Source: Limosilactobacillus panis
Lineage (GTDB): Bacteria; Bacillota; Bacilli; Lactobacillales; Lactobacillaceae
Reading direction: 5' to 3'
Length of the DNA stretch: 64,000 bases
NCBI RefSeq assembly: GCF_019797825.1
Contig: NZ_CP081855.1
Location: 434,001 to 498,000, forward strand
This document shows, one piece after another, positions 26,812 to 41,329 of this stretch. A program made the translations under genes and the position numbers. Below the pieces are notes generated by a model that had not been told where the DNA came from, did not search any database, and saw nothing but the letters and a program-made list of their open reading frames with translations. Each line of letters starts with the position of its first letter. The first letter of the stretch is position 1.

Positions 26812-28173
26812 ATGATTAGCTTAGAAGAAAAATTCAAGCGGCACCTGCAAAGGCGCCGCTTTTTTAGTAAAAACGATACGGTGATTGTTGCTGTCTCCAC
26901 GGGGGTAGACTCGATGGTTCTCTTAAACCTCCTCCAGAAGTTACCGGTGACGTTGCGGCCTCACCTGGTTGTTGCCCACGTCAACCATGAGTTACGTAAC
27001 CAGAGTACGGTTGAAGAAGAATTCATTAAGGATTATTGTGACCGCCACCATCTGGCGCTAGCCGTTACCCACTGGTCGCGTAGTGTCCATCCAGCAAGAG
27101 GGGTTGAGGCGGCCGGCCGGGCCTATCGTTACCATTTTTTTGCTGACTTGATGAAGCGACAGGGGGCCCGGGTGCTGGTTACCGCCCACCACCAAAATGA
27201 CCTTGCAGAAACAATGTTAATGAAACTGGTCCGGGGTGGTCAATTAGACCAGCTGGTGGGAATTGCAGATCAACGGCCCTTTGCCAGCGGTCAACTGGTC
27301 CGGCCCCTTTTACCCTTTGCCAAGCAGGCCCTTGTTAATTATGCCCGGGCCAAGGGGATTAAGTGGTTCGAGGACGTCACCAACCAGGACCTGACTATCA
27401 CCCGGAACCGTTACCGGCATGAGATTATTCCCGCCCTCCAGCGGGAGAATCCGCGCCTGTTAGACCACCTAACTAGCTACCATGACCAGTTGCAGCGCCT
27501 TCTAGATTGGCGGGAACGCTGGCTAGTTGAACGGTTGAAGACCATCAGTGTGGGGGATGAACTGGACCTTGCCGCCCTCCACTGCCATGACCGGGCTGAC
27601 CAGCGGGCTCTCCTCTTGGAATGGTTGAGACAACGGGGCGTTTTAAATGTTAAACAGGCCCTTCTGACCGCGATTGAGAAGTTACTGGCGGTCCAGGCAG
27701 CGCCCCAGGGACAGCTGACCTTGCCAGGAGCGGTTATGCTACAGCGTCGGTATGACAAGTGCTTCCTCCTTTCCCAAGAGAAAATCGTGGCGCAGCGGCA
27801 AAATGTACCAGCGTCTGTGGTAAAATTGGGCCAACAATATTTTATCAATGCTAAGCAGTATTTAATGGTAGTTGCGGGCCCAGAAAAGGGGCCTGGACAG
27901 GTAATGTGGCTTGCCCCTGACCAGTTCCCACTAACGCTGCGGCACTGGCAAACGGGTGATTTCATTATTCTAAAAAATGGTGGTCACCAGAAGGTCCGCC
28001 GGGTGCTGATTGATCAGAAGGTTCCCCAGCAGGTACGGGACCGGCAGCTGGTCCTGGTCGATGCGCAAGGTCGGGTTGTTTGGGTCATCGGTCGGAAGTG
28101 GAGTTGGTTTCCCCGGCCAGCGAACTACCAGCAGAAGTGGCGGCAGGTTGTGGTTAGCATTGAGGATAAATAA
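26812..28173 (+). CDS. tilS: tRNA(Ile)-lysidine synthase
   Basis: TilS converts C34 of tRNA-Ile(CAU) to lysidine so that it reads AUA. 453 residues. The PP-loop is VAVSTGVDSMVLL at about 24-36; most TilS proteins have SGGxDS, so Ser-Thr-Gly is a small variation. HVNHELR and AHHQNDLAETMLMKL follow, and a C-terminal TilS domain ends with VWVIGRKWSWFPRP. The tilS-hpt-ftsH order is conserved in Bacilli. Confidence 0.95.
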   Translation: MISLEEKFKRHLQRRRFFSKNDTVIVAVSTGVDSMVLLNLLQKLPVTLRPHLVVAHVNHELRNQSTVEEEFIKDYCDRHHLALAVTHWSRSVHPARGVEAAGRAYRYHFFADLMKRQGARVLVTAHHQNDLAETMLMKLVRGGQLDQLVGIADQRPFASGQLVRPLLPFAKQALVNYARAKGIKWFEDVTNQDLTITRNRYRHEIIPALQRENPRLLDHLTSYHDQLQRLLDWRERWLVERLKTISVGDELDLAALHCHDRADQRALLLEWLRQRGVLNVKQALLTAIEKLLAVQAAPQGQLTLPGAVMLQRRYDKCFLLSQEKIVAQRQNVPASVVKLGQQYFINAKQYLMVVAGPEKGPGQVMWLAPDQFPLTLRHWQTGDFIILKNGGHQKVRRVLIDQKVPQQVRDRQLVLVDAQGRVVWVIGRKWSWFPRPANYQQKWRQVVVSIEDK

Positions 28174-28184
28174 GGAGAAGGATT

Positions 28185-28727
28185 ATGAACAACGATATTG
28201 AAAAGGTGCTTTACAGTGCGGATGACATTCAAACGGCAATCGATCGGTTGGCCAAGCAGCTAACGGTTGAGTACCGTGATAAAAAACCATTGATTGTCTC
28301 AGTTCTATCTGGGGCGGTCCTCTTTACGGTCGAGCTGATTAAGAAGATGGATATCATGGCCCAGATTGACTTTATTGATGTGTCAACTTACTTTGGTGGG
28401 ACGGCAACGACTGGTCAGTTGAAGCTCATTCATGATATGACATCCGATGTTAAGGGACGCAACGTCTTGATTACTGAAGACATTGTTGATAGTGGACGGA
28501 CACTGGACTACCTAGTCAAACTGTTAAAGAAGCGGGGGGCTAAGAGCGTTAAGACAGTTTCCCTCCTTAATAAACCAGAAGGCCGGGAGTTTGACGTTAA
28601 TGTTGAATATTATGGCTTCAAGGTACCGAACGAATTCCTCGTTGGCTACGGTTTGGATTACAAAGGATACTACCGAAACCTGCCATACGTCGGCGTTTTG
28701 AAGCCGTCTGTTTATAGTGAAGACTAA
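28185..28727 (+). CDS. hpt: Hypoxanthine-guanine phosphoribosyltransferase
   Basis: Salvages hypoxanthine and guanine with PRPP. 180 residues. The PRPP-binding loop EDIVDSGRTLDYL is clear, with LSGAVLFTVEL near the N-terminus and a conserved C-terminal DYKGYYRNLPYVGVL. AAGGAGAAGG precedes the ATG. It lies 11 bp after tilS. Confidence 0.96.
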   Translation: MNNDIEKVLYSADDIQTAIDRLAKQLTVEYRDKKPLIVSVLSGAVLFTVELIKKMDIMAQIDFIDVSTYFGGTATTGQLKLIHDMTSDVKGRNVLITEDIVDSGRTLDYLVKLLKKRGAKSVKTVSLLNKPEGREFDVNVEYYGFKVPNEFLVGYGLDYKGYYRNLPYVGVLKPSVYSED

Positions 28728-28811
28728 TGGTAGCTATTTAATGGTCAAAGATTGTCAAGTATGCTATTATAGTTTGTACAATTAATTGTTGCTGGTAGAT
28801 AGGAGGTTGTT

Positions 28812-30938
28812 ATGAACAACAATCGGCGTAATAATAATTTTACTCATAACGTTCTCTTCTACGCAGTGATGTTCTTGTGTATCATGGGAATTGCCTACTT
28901 CTTCTTCGGTGGTAACCAGTCCACTGGTCAGAGCAAGACAGTCACCCAAAGCGAGTTTATCTCTGAACTGAAGAGCAATAAGGTTAAGAGTGTCCAGCTA
29001 CAACCGAATGGTGGAGTTTATAAGGTTACCGGGACTTACCGCAAGCCCCAATCTAATAATAATGACTCCAATAACGGTTTTGCTTTAACCACGCAACGCA
29101 ATAGTAAGGTAAGTCAATTCCAGAGTTCTGTCCTGGAAAGCGACGTTACGGTTAGTCAACTGCAGAATTATGCTAACAAGCACAATGTTAAGCTGAGTAC
29201 CCGGGCGGAGGAATCCAACAGTGTCTGGATGAACTTACTTTTAACCGTCCTTCCATTAGTCATCATGATTTTCTTCTTCTACATGATGATGGGCCAAGCA
29301 GGTCAAGGTGGCGGCGGTCGAGGAGTAATGAGCTTTGGTAAGACAAAAGCTAAACCAGCAGATGCCAAAAAGAATAAAGTCCGTTTCTCTGATGTTGCCG
29401 GTGAGGAAGAAGAAAAGCAAGAGCTGGTCGAAGTTGTTGAATTCCTGAAGAATCCAAAGAAATTCACCCGGCTGGGTGCTAAGATCCCATCTGGGGTTTT
29501 GCTTGAGGGTCCTCCGGGTACTGGTAAGACTTTGCTTGCCAAGGCGGTTGCCGGTGAATCAGGAGTACCATTCTTCTCCATTTCTGGTTCTGACTTCGTT
29601 GAAATGTTCGTCGGGGTTGGTGCTAGCCGTGTCCGGGATCTCTTTGACCAAGCAAAGAAGGCTGCTCCAGCGATCATCTTCATTGATGAAATTGATGCCG
29701 TTGGTCGCCGGCGCGGTAGCGGTATGGGCGGTGGCCACGATGAACGTGAGCAAACGCTTAACCAATTGCTGGTTGAAATGGACGGGTTCCAAGGTGACGA
29801 AGGGGTCATTGTAATGGCCGCCACTAACCGGTCCGATGTTCTAGACCCGGCCCTGCTGCGTCCTGGTCGTTTCGACCGGAAGATCCTGGTTGGCCGTCCA
29901 GATATTAAGGGGCGTGAAGCAATTCTGCGGGTTCATGCGAAGAATAAGCCATTAGCGCCGGACGTTGACCTCAAGGAGATTGCCAAGCAAACCCCTGGTT
30001 TCGTTGGTGCCGATCTGGCTAATCTGTTGAACGAAGCGGCCCTCTTGGCAGCCCGGCGGAATAAGGCCCAGATTGATGCGGACGACTTAGATGAAGCCGA
30101 AGACCGGGTAATTGCCGGTCCAGCCAAGCACGACCGGGTTCAATCACCACAAGAGCGGAAGACCGTTGCTTACCACGAAGCCGGTCACACGATTGTTGGT
30201 CTGGTCTTGAACGATGCCCGGGTTGTCCACAAAGTAACAATTGTGCCGCGTGGACGAGCCGGTGGTTACGCAATTATGCTGCCACGGGAAGACCAAATGC
30301 TGATGTCCAAGAAGAATGCTGAAGAGCAGATTGCCGGTTTGATGGGTGGTCGTGCGGCTGAAGAGCTGATTTTCAAGTCCCAGTCTTCGGGTGCTTCCAA
30401 TGACTTTGAGCAGGCAACCCAAATTGCCCGGGCGATGGTCACCCAGTACGGGATGAGTGACAAGATTGGCCCTGTTGAATTACAGAGCTCCGGTCAGGTA
30501 TTCACTGGTCAGGGTTATGACCAATCAACTTACTCCGAAAAGACGGCGGCCCTGATTGATGAGGAAGTTCGCCGGATCCTTAATGAAGGTCACGAACAAG
30601 CCCTCCACATTCTGGAGACCCACCGGGAGCAGCACAAGGTAATTGCTGAGGCCCTGCTTAAGTATGAGACCCTTGATGAAAAGGAAATTCTGAGTCTGTA
30701 CAAGACCGGGAGGATTCCAGAAAAGGCCCATGCTGAAGCAAATGAAGAGGCCCATGCCCAAACCTTTGAAGAATCAAAGCGGGCACTGGAACGGCTCGAA
30801 GATGAAAAGCGGGAAAATAAGGCAAACAATAATGCGTTGCCAAGTGAAGAAAACGCCGATCATCCTGATAAGTTAGAAACTCACGAAAGCCCATCTAATG
30901 AGGGCCATTCGGATGATCATTCTGACCATCAAGAATAA
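28812..30938 (+). CDS. ftsH: ATP-dependent zinc metalloprotease FtsH
   Basis: Membrane-anchored AAA+ protease that degrades membrane and regulatory proteins. 708 residues: membrane segments at about 12-32 and 136-156 with an extracytoplasmic domain between, Walker A GPPGTGKT (about 232-239), Walker B IIFIDEID, and the zinc site HEAGH (about 454-458). The C-terminal tail beyond residue 620 is rich in Glu, His and Asn, ending in [16 protein letters not shown] precedes the ATG. A weak promoter (TGGTCA, 17 nt, TATTAT) lies at 28742-28770. Confidence 0.97.
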   Translation: MNNNRRNNNFTHNVLFYAVMFLCIMGIAYFFFGGNQSTGQSKTVTQSEFISELKSNKVKSVQLQPNGGVYKVTGTYRKPQSNNNDSNNGFALTTQRNSKVSQFQSSVLESDVTVSQLQNYANKHNVKLSTRAEESNSVWMNLLLTVLPLVIMIFFFYMMMGQAGQGGGGRGVMSFGKTKAKPADAKKNKVRFSDVAGEEEEKQELVEVVEFLKNPKKFTRLGAKIPSGVLLEGPPGTGKTLLAKAVAGESGVPFFSISGSDFVEMFVGVGASRVRDLFDQAKKAAPAIIFIDEIDAVGRRRGSGMGGGHDEREQTLNQLLVEMDGFQGDEGVIVMAATNRSDVLDPALLRPGRFDRKILVGRPDIKGREAILRVHAKNKPLAPDVDLKEIAKQTPGFVGADLANLLNEAALLAARRNKAQIDADDLDEAEDRVIAGPAKHDRVQSPQERKTVAYHEAGHTIVGLVLNDARVVHKVTIVPRGRAGGYAIMLPREDQMLMSKKNAEEQIAGLMGGRAAEELIFKSQSSGASNDFEQATQIARAMVTQYGMSDKIGPVELQSSGQVFTGQGYDQSTYSEKTAALIDEEVRRILNEGHEQALHILETHREQHKVIAEALLKYETLDEKEILSLYKTGRIPEKAHAEANEEAHAQTFEESKRALERLEDEKRENKANNNALPSEENADHPDKLETHESPSNEGHSDDHSDHQE

Positions 30939-30947
30939 TAAAATGAT

Positions 30948-30993
30948 AAAATGGGAGTGACTGAGCCGCAGGGCTGGTTCTCCCATTTTTTAT
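30948..30993 (+). terminator. Terminator between ftsH and hslO
   Basis: AAAATGGGAG / CTCCCATTTT with a 22-nt loop and a T-run. Confidence 0.8.
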
Positions 30994-31011
30994 TACGAGG
31001 AGGAATTAATA

Positions 31012-31959
31012 ATGAAATCAACGGATTATTTAGTAAAGAGTATGAGTAAGGACGGTAAGTTCCGCGCATACGCCGTCAACGCTACCCAGTTAGTAGAAAA
31101 GGCCCACGAAATTCATGATACCTGGAGTGCTTCATCAGCAGCTCTGGGCCGGACCCTTGTTGGAACTCTCCTGTTGGCCACCGCAGGTCTTGAAGGTGAG
31201 GCCGGGATGACGGTCAAGATCCAAGGAAACGGCCCGGTTGGCTACATTGTTGTAGACGGGACCGCCAAGGGAACGGTTAAGGGCTACATGGGTAACCCCC
31301 ACGTTAACCTCCCGGCTAATGCCAAGGGAAAAATTGATGTGGCAGGCGCCGTTGGTAAAAAGGGGACCCTCTCCGTAACCAAGATGGCTCCTGGTGACAA
31401 AACGCCTTACACCGGGGAAGTCAACCTAGTTTCGGGCGAATTGGGTGATGACTTTACTTATTACCTTGCCCAATCAGAACAGATTCCGTCAGCAGTTGGG
31501 CTGTCAGTTTTCGTCAACCCGGACGACAGTATTGAGGTAGCTGGCGGTTTCATGATCCAGGTTCTCCCCGGTGCTAGTGACGAGGAAATTTCAAAGTTGG
31601 AAAAGACACTCAAGGGGCTGCCACTCGTTTCGGAAATGCTCCGGGACGGCGATACGCCGGAAGATATTCTCAAGAAGATTTTTGGTGATCAGCTGAAAAT
31701 TTTGGATACCATGCCGGTACGTTACGAATGTGACTGCTCTAAGCGACGTTTTGCCCGGGCTTTGGAGAGTATTAGTACGGCTGATTTGAAGAAGTTGATT
31801 GACGAAGACCATCATGCGGAGACAGTCTGTCAGTTTTGTGGTAAAAAGTATGAATTCAGCGAGGAGGAACTACAGCTGATCTACGACAAGAAGGTTGCTG
31901 ATGCCGAGGCCGATAAGGAAATCGCTGAAAAGCAAAACAAGGGTACGGAAAAAAAGTAG
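31012..31959 (+). CDS. hslO: Hsp33 redox-regulated chaperonin
   Basis: Holdase activated by oxidation. 315 residues. The C-terminal zinc-binding cysteines are present as CDC (about 241-243) and CQFCGKKYEF (about 272-275). EISKLEKTL lies in the linker. The C-terminal tail is Lys/Glu-rich. GGAGGAATTAATA precedes the ATG; the gene follows the ftsH terminator. Confidence 0.96.
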   Translation: MKSTDYLVKSMSKDGKFRAYAVNATQLVEKAHEIHDTWSASSAALGRTLVGTLLLATAGLEGEAGMTVKIQGNGPVGYIVVDGTAKGTVKGYMGNPHVNLPANAKGKIDVAGAVGKKGTLSVTKMAPGDKTPYTGEVNLVSGELGDDFTYYLAQSEQIPSAVGLSVFVNPDDSIEVAGGFMIQVLPGASDEEISKLEKTLKGLPLVSEMLRDGDTPEDILKKIFGDQLKILDTMPVRYECDCSKRRFARALESISTADLKKLIDEDHHAETVCQFCGKKYEFSEEELQLIYDKKVADAEADKEIAEKQNKGTEKK

Positions 31960-31963
31960 TTAC

Positions 31964-31993
31964 TTGGTTACCAAACGGTGGATGTGCTATGAT
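31964..31993 (+). promoter_or_regulatory. Promoter candidate for dusB-lysS
   Basis: TTGGTT (31964-31969), spacing 18, TATGAT (31988-31993), about 75 nt before dusB. Confidence 0.45.
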
Positions 31994-32066
31994 AGTTGAG
32001 TTATTGAACTATATCAAAGTGCAATTGGAAGCCAGCTCCGTTGCACATGAGCAATGAGGTGAATTT

Positions 32067-33077
32067 ATGAAGTGGAAAATTGGCAACGTTGAGATTCCAA
32101 ATCAGGTTGTCGTGGCACCGATGGCGGGCGTAACCAACTCGGCATTTCGGGTCATCTGCAAGAAGTTTGGTGCTGGTTACGTGGTTTGCGAAATGATTTC
32201 GGACCGGGGAATCATGTACCATAATAAAAAGACCCTGAATATGATGAATGTTGACCCTAGTGAACACCCGATGGGGATTCAGATCTTCGGGGGGACTAAG
32301 GAAACGCTGGTTGAAGCTGCCAAGTACGTTGACCAGCACACGGCGGCGGACGTGATTGATATCAACATGGGTTGCCCGGTAAACAAAGTGGTTAAGACTG
32401 ATGCGGGTGCCCGGTGGTTACTGGACCCAGATAAGGTTTACGAAATGGTCTCTTACGTCACTGACGCCGTCAAGAAACCAGTAACGGTAAAGATGCGGAC
32501 TGGTTGGGATGACAAGCACATTTACGCTGTTCAAAATGCCCTTGCCGCGGAAAAGGCAGGTGCTGCCGCAATTGCAATGCACGGGCGGACCAGAAAACAG
32601 ATGTATACGGGACACGCGGATTGGAATATACTAAAAGAGGTTGCTGATCAACTGACGATTCCGTTCATGGCCAACGGTGATATTCGCACACCGGAGGATG
32701 CCAAGAAGGTCCTTGATATGACTGGGGCAACGGCTGCAATGATTGGCCGGGCAGCGATGGGGAACCCATGGATGCTTACCCGGACGGAACACTACTTGGA
32801 GACTGGTGAATTGCTGCCGGAAGCGACTGCTGAGGAGAAGATTAAGATGGCTAAGGACCACCTTAACCGGTTGATTGACCTCAAGGGTGAGTACATCGGT
32901 GTACGTGAATTCCGGGGCCTTTCTACTTACTATTTGAAAGGAATACCCCGTTCCGCAAGGACCAAGGCTGCCTTGGTAGAAGCCGAAACGCGGCAGGAAA
33001 TGAACGATATCTTTGACCGCTTTGCTGAACAGACAGCAGAACGGGAGAGCAGAAGATCAACTAAAGAAGCTCAATAA
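32067..33077 (+). CDS. dusB: tRNA-dihydrouridine synthase
   Basis: FMN enzyme reducing uridines in tRNA D-loops. 336 residues in a TIM barrel. VVAPMAGVTNSAFR is at the N-terminus, INMGCPVNKVVK carries the catalytic Cys, then AMHGRTRKQMYTG and NGDIRTPEDA. It begins after GAGGTGAATTT and is followed after 15 bp by lysS, the common dusB-lysS pairing. Confidence 0.95.
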   Translation: MKWKIGNVEIPNQVVVAPMAGVTNSAFRVICKKFGAGYVVCEMISDRGIMYHNKKTLNMMNVDPSEHPMGIQIFGGTKETLVEAAKYVDQHTAADVIDINMGCPVNKVVKTDAGARWLLDPDKVYEMVSYVTDAVKKPVTVKMRTGWDDKHIYAVQNALAAEKAGAAAIAMHGRTRKQMYTGHADWNILKEVADQLTIPFMANGDIRTPEDAKKVLDMTGATAAMIGRAAMGNPWMLTRTEHYLETGELLPEATAEEKIKMAKDHLNRLIDLKGEYIGVREFRGLSTYYLKGIPRSARTKAALVEAETRQEMNDIFDRFAEQTAERESRRSTKEAQ

Positions 33078-33092
33078 GAGGAGGAGAATTCT

Positions 33093-34625
33093 GTGTCACA
33101 AGAACTAGATCAAATGCGTGTTCGTCGTGAAAAGATGGAAGAGTTAAAAAAGGCGGGGATTGAACCCTTTGGCCGGCGTTTTAAGCGTGACCGCCTGGCC
33201 CAAGACCTCCACGACAAATACGACAAGTATGACAAGGAAGAATTAAATGAAATGGGTGAGATGGTCACCATTGCTGGACGAATGACCCGAAAGCGGAGCA
33301 GTGGTAAGGCTGGATTTGCTGATTTTGTTGACCGGACAGGCAAAATTCAAGTTTATGCACGTAAGGATATGGTAGGGGACGAACCGTACCATATTTTCAA
33401 GCGGGCTGATATTGGTGACTTCCTGGGAATTCATGGGGATGTTATTAAGACTAATACCGGCGAGTTAACTGTGCGGGCTCACAAGATTACCTTCTTGTCC
33501 AAGGCCCTACGTCCACTACCAAATAAGTGGGAAGGGGTCACGGATCCCGAGACGATTTATCGTCAACGGTATCTTGACCTGATTTCTAATCCTGAGAGCT
33601 TCAAACGTTTCCACCAACGGACGGCGATTATCAAGGCTGTCCGGAAGTACATGGATGACCATGGCTTTACTGAAGTTGAAACCCCAATTTTAAATACTCA
33701 AGCTGGTGGTGCTAACGCCCGGCCGTTTATTACCCACCATAATGCCTTAGACATTGATATGTATCTACGGATTGCAACCGAATTGTACCTGAAGCGGTTG
33801 ATTGTTGGGGGCTTTGAACGGGTTTACGAATTAGGCCGCATTTTCCGGAATGAGGGGATGGACCCGCACCATAATCCCGAATTTACGACAATGGAAACCT
33901 ATGCCGCATACTTCGACTTCCATGATGTGATGGACGAGACGGAAGGGATCGTTAAGGCGGCTGCCAAGGTTGTATCCGACGATGGGAAGATCACCTACCA
34001 GGGACATAATATTGACCTAGGCGGGGACTTTAAGCGGATCACAATGGTTGATGCCGTTAAGGAAAAGACGGGGATTGACTTTAGTGACAAGTCCATGACG
34101 GACGAGGATGCCAAGAAGCTGGCTGAAGAACACAAGATTGAATACAAGCCATACTGGACGAAGGGACATATCCTGAACGCTTTCTTTGAGGAATATGTGG
34201 AGGATACTCTTATCCAACCAACCTTTGTTTATGAATACCCAGTTGAAGTTTCGCCACTGGCTAAGCGGAATAAGGACAATCCGGAAATGACAGACCGGTT
34301 CGAACTGTACGTTGACGGGAGCGAACTGGGAAATGCTTTCAGTGAATTAAACGACCCAATCGATCAGAAGAAGCGGTTTGAAATGCAGGCTAAGGAAAAG
34401 TCTAACGGTAATGATGAAGCTGAACCAGTGGACTTAGACTACGTTCAGGCTCTGGAATACGGGATGCCGCCAACGGGAGGACTCGGTATCGGGATTGATC
34501 GGTTGGTAATGTTGCTGACTGATGCAAAGTCGATTCGAGATGTTATTCTCTTCCCAACTATGCGTCCCGAAAAAGAAAAGCAGAAAGGCAAGAAGGGCAA
34601 GAAGGGCAAGAAGAAGCAAAAGTAG
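33093..34625 (+). CDS. lysS: Lysyl-tRNA synthetase, class II
   Basis: Charges tRNA-Lys. 510 residues: an OB-fold anticodon domain, motif 2 around [17 protein letters not shown], and motif 3 [14 protein letters not shown]. The C-terminal end carries an extra Lys/Gly tract ([13 protein letters not shown]), encoded by a short repeated AAGGGCAAG unit. The start is GTG at 33093 after GAGGAGGAG. Confidence 0.97.
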   Translation: MSQELDQMRVRREKMEELKKAGIEPFGRRFKRDRLAQDLHDKYDKYDKEELNEMGEMVTIAGRMTRKRSSGKAGFADFVDRTGKIQVYARKDMVGDEPYHIFKRADIGDFLGIHGDVIKTNTGELTVRAHKITFLSKALRPLPNKWEGVTDPETIYRQRYLDLISNPESFKRFHQRTAIIKAVRKYMDDHGFTEVETPILNTQAGGANARPFITHHNALDIDMYLRIATELYLKRLIVGGFERVYELGRIFRNEGMDPHHNPEFTTMETYAAYFDFHDVMDETEGIVKAAAKVVSDDGKITYQGHNIDLGGDFKRITMVDAVKEKTGIDFSDKSMTDEDAKKLAEEHKIEYKPYWTKGHILNAFFEEYVEDTLIQPTFVYEYPVEVSPLAKRNKDNPEMTDRFELYVDGSELGNAFSELNDPIDQKKRFEMQAKEKSNGNDEAEPVDLDYVQALEYGMPPTGGLGIGIDRLVMLLTDAKSIRDVILFPTMRPEKEKQKGKKGKKGKKKQK

Positions 34626-34691
34626 GCTTCGTGAAATTATAGTATTAAAAAGTTTATTAATTGATGGCGATGCCACTTTAATATAAAAGAT

Positions 34692-34727
34692 CCGCACCTA
34701 GTTTACTTAAAGGTGGGGGTTTTTTTA
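34692..34727 (+). terminator. Terminator after lysS
   Basis: CCGCACCT / AGGTGGGGG stem (one mismatch) and an 8-T run. Confidence 0.7.
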
Positions 34728-34780
34728 TTAGCTTAGGATTTTGAAATATTACGCAGGGTGGCTACTTCAGTTTTTTCGTA

Positions 34781-34816
34781 ATGTTATTCCTTAAAAGAAT
34801 GTTATTCCTTAAAAGA
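34781..34816 (+). repeat. 18-bp perfect tandem duplication
   Basis: ATGTTATTCCTTAAAAGA occurs twice back to back (34781-34798, 34799-34816) in the spacer before the rRNA promoters. No function apparent. Confidence 0.85.
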
Positions 34817-35079
34817 CGATAGTCTACTGGTTATTAGCGGAAGTTTATATTAATAGTTGCAGTTAGTTGAGGCAACGAAAAAGTGCAACTTTGGCCAGTG
34901 TATCCCAAAGAGAAGAAAGTACTAAAGGAACGAGAGGGGATTTAAATAAGAAGTAAAGCCGGACGTTTTGAAAAGAATTTGGTCATTCACCTTTTTTGAG
35001 TGTAAATATGAACAAAAATGTATACTCTATAATAAAAGTTCGGCGTTTAAAAATAGTTGAATTTATTTCTAATTATTTG

Positions 35080-35273
35080 TTGACAATTAGTTGATATCTC
35101 GGTATAGTTAGTATCGTTGTTTAGGACGTTAACAACTGTTTGCTCGATTTTGAAATAGAACTTTTTGTTGACAGGCCTTTGGCAGCATGATATATTATAA
35201 AAGCTGTTTGTTAATAAGTTGACTTAATTAATTGAAATTAATTGTTGACTTTGATGAGCAGATTTGATATAAT
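35080..35273 (+). promoter_or_regulatory. Three tandem rRNA promoters
   Basis: P1: TTGACA 35080-35085 and TATAGT 35103-35108. P2: TTGACA 35168-35173 and TATATT 35191-35196. P3: TTGACT 35245-35250 and TATAAT 35268-35273. All spacings are 17 nt. The last is about 175 nt before the 16S gene; the leader between holds paired segments likely used in rRNA processing. Between 34817 and 35079 no gene was seen. Confidence 0.8.
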
Positions 35274-35446
35274 GGTAAATGTTAGTTGACTGCTTAGTTG
35301 ACTAACTGGTAGACCTTTGAAAACTGAACAAAGTTTCGACGAATCAAATGTGTAGGGTCTCTAATCACTTTGGTGATTGGAGCAAAAACATTTGCGAAGT
35401 CAATTCGCTTAATTAATTTGAATTAGAGCTATTCAAGTTCTTATAT

Positions 35447-37030
<1,584 letters not shown>

Positions 37031-37109
37031 ATAAAACGGAACCTACACATTAGTTGAAACTTTGTTTAGTTTTGAGAGGTTTACCTTTCAAAACACATGA
37101 CGCTTATTT

Positions 37110-37184
<75 letters not shown>

Positions 37185-37192
37185 TATATTTT

Positions 37193-37265
37193 GGGGAATT
37201 AGCTCAGCTGGGAGAGCACCTGCTTTGCAAGCAGGAGGTCATCGGTTCGATTCCGTTATTCTCCA
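37193..37265 (+). tRNA. tRNA-Ala (TGC)
   Basis: Acceptor GGGGAAT / ATTCTCC, anticodon TGC in CTTTGCAAG, T-loop GGTTCGATTCC. Second tRNA of the rRNA spacer. Confidence 0.97.
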
Positions 37266-37427
37266 TTGCTAGTCATAAGGCTAGCAGAGTTTGTACTTTG
37301 AAAACTAAATAATATCTAATTTCTTTATTAATCAAAACAATAAACCGAGAACACCGCGTTATTTGAGTTTTATTAACGAAATAATCGCTAACTCAATTAA
37401 TCAAGGTGATCACGAAGTGATCATCAA

Positions 37428-40350
<2,923 letters not shown>

Positions 40351-40432
40351 AGGAAGAGCGGTTAGGTTTGTTGGTGAGGTTAGATATTGTTTAGTTTTGA
40401 GAGCGCAAGCTCTCGTCTCAGAAGAGACGAAG

Positions 40433-40549
40433 TGTGGTGATGATGGCTTGAAGGATACACCTGTTCCCATGCCGAACACAGAAGTTAAGCTTCAACACGC
40501 CGAAAGTAGTTGGGGGATCGCTCCCTGCAAGGATAGGACGTTGCCACGC
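40433..40549 (+). rRNA. rrf: 5S ribosomal RNA
   Basis: From TGTGGTGATGATGGC to GTTGCCACGC, 117 nt. It contains CCCATGCCGAACACAGAAGTTAAGC in two adjoining conserved parts. Third rRNA of the operon. Confidence 0.95.
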
Positions 40550-40554
40550 GTTAT

Positions 40555-40627
40555 TCCGGCATAGCTCAGTTGGTAGAGCACCTGACTGTTAATCAGGTTG
40601 TCGTCAGTTCGAGTCTGACTGCCGGAG
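40555..40627 (+). tRNA. tRNA-Asn (GTT), copy 1
   Basis: Acceptor TCCGGCA / TGCCGGA, anticodon GTT in CTGTTAATC. Co-transcribed with the rRNA operon. Identical to the copy at 43161-43233. Confidence 0.97.
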
Positions 40628-40670
40628 TTGCTGGAGCTGTTGACTTTTAGTTGACAGCTTTTCTTTTTAT

Positions 40671-40743
40671 GCCAACTTAGCTCAGCTGGTAGAGCATCTC
40701 CCTCGTAAAGAGAAGGTCGGAGGTTCGACTCCTCTAGTTGGCA
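40671..40743 (+). tRNA. tRNA-Thr (CGT)
   Basis: Acceptor GCCAACT / AGTTGGC, anticodon CGT in CTCGTAAAG. Last gene of the rRNA operon. Confidence 0.95.
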
Positions 40744-40769
40744 TTTTTTATAGACACATATTAAAATGA

Positions 40770-40807
40770 CCATAAACTGCTAAAGTGTAAGTTTATGGCC
40801 GTTTTTT
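40770..40807 (+). terminator. Terminator of the rRNA-tRNA operon
   Basis: CCATAAACT / AGTTTATGG stem, 11-nt loop, T-run. Confidence 0.85.
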
Positions 40808-40989
40808 GTTTCATAAGTATGATAACTACCTTAAACTGCATATTGTTCGTCGAGCACTACAAAGGGTTAAGACAATTGCCAACAACAGGGGTAATGGCTT
40901 TACCAGGACCTTTTGTCGTGTATATAATATTAAAAAAAATTAATTTTAAGGGTTGACAAGACCCCTCCTTCCTATTATCCTATTAGCAA
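40808..40989. other. Spacer with a promoter for the T-box transcript
   Basis: No gene seen. TTGACA at 40953-40958 with TATCCT at 40976-40981 (spacing 17), or TATTAT at 40973-40978 (spacing 14), would start the T-box leader. Confidence 0.45.
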
Positions 40990-41277
40990 TAATTAAAATT
41001 AAATGAGAAAAAGCAGTGAAGGAAAAAGTCTTCCTTGATTAGGTTTCAGAGAGTTAACGGTTGGTGAAAGTTAACCATGGTGAAGAAAGGCTAATCATTC
41101 CTGAGTTACCGGCTGAAGAGATCATAGTAGGCTAGGTTGGTTACACCCATTATCGTGGTCGCAAATGTTAGTTTGTGATGAGGGGATTAGTCTTGTACTA
41201 ATCGAAGTAAGATGGTACCCACGCAAGAGCGTTCTTACAGTTACTTAATTGTGACTGTTGAACGCTCTTTCTTTTTT
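40990..41277 (+). promoter_or_regulatory. T-box riboswitch upstream of the panE-type gene
   Basis: A leader of about 290 nt with the T-box AAGATGGTACCCACG (41209-41223). A preceding stem is GATTAG...CTAATC (41185-41203). An intrinsic terminator follows, AAGAGCGTTC / GAACGCTCTT (41225-41269) with a T-run. The T-box bases overlap the 5' arm of the terminator as in antiterminator switching. T-boxes sense uncharged tRNA, so the downstream reductase is probably induced by amino-acid starvation. I could not fix the specifier codon in stem I. Confidence 0.85.
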
Positions 41278-41329
41278 AATTTAATTAGGAACATGGACAG
41301 CGCTAATTATAAGAGAGAGGGAATTATTA

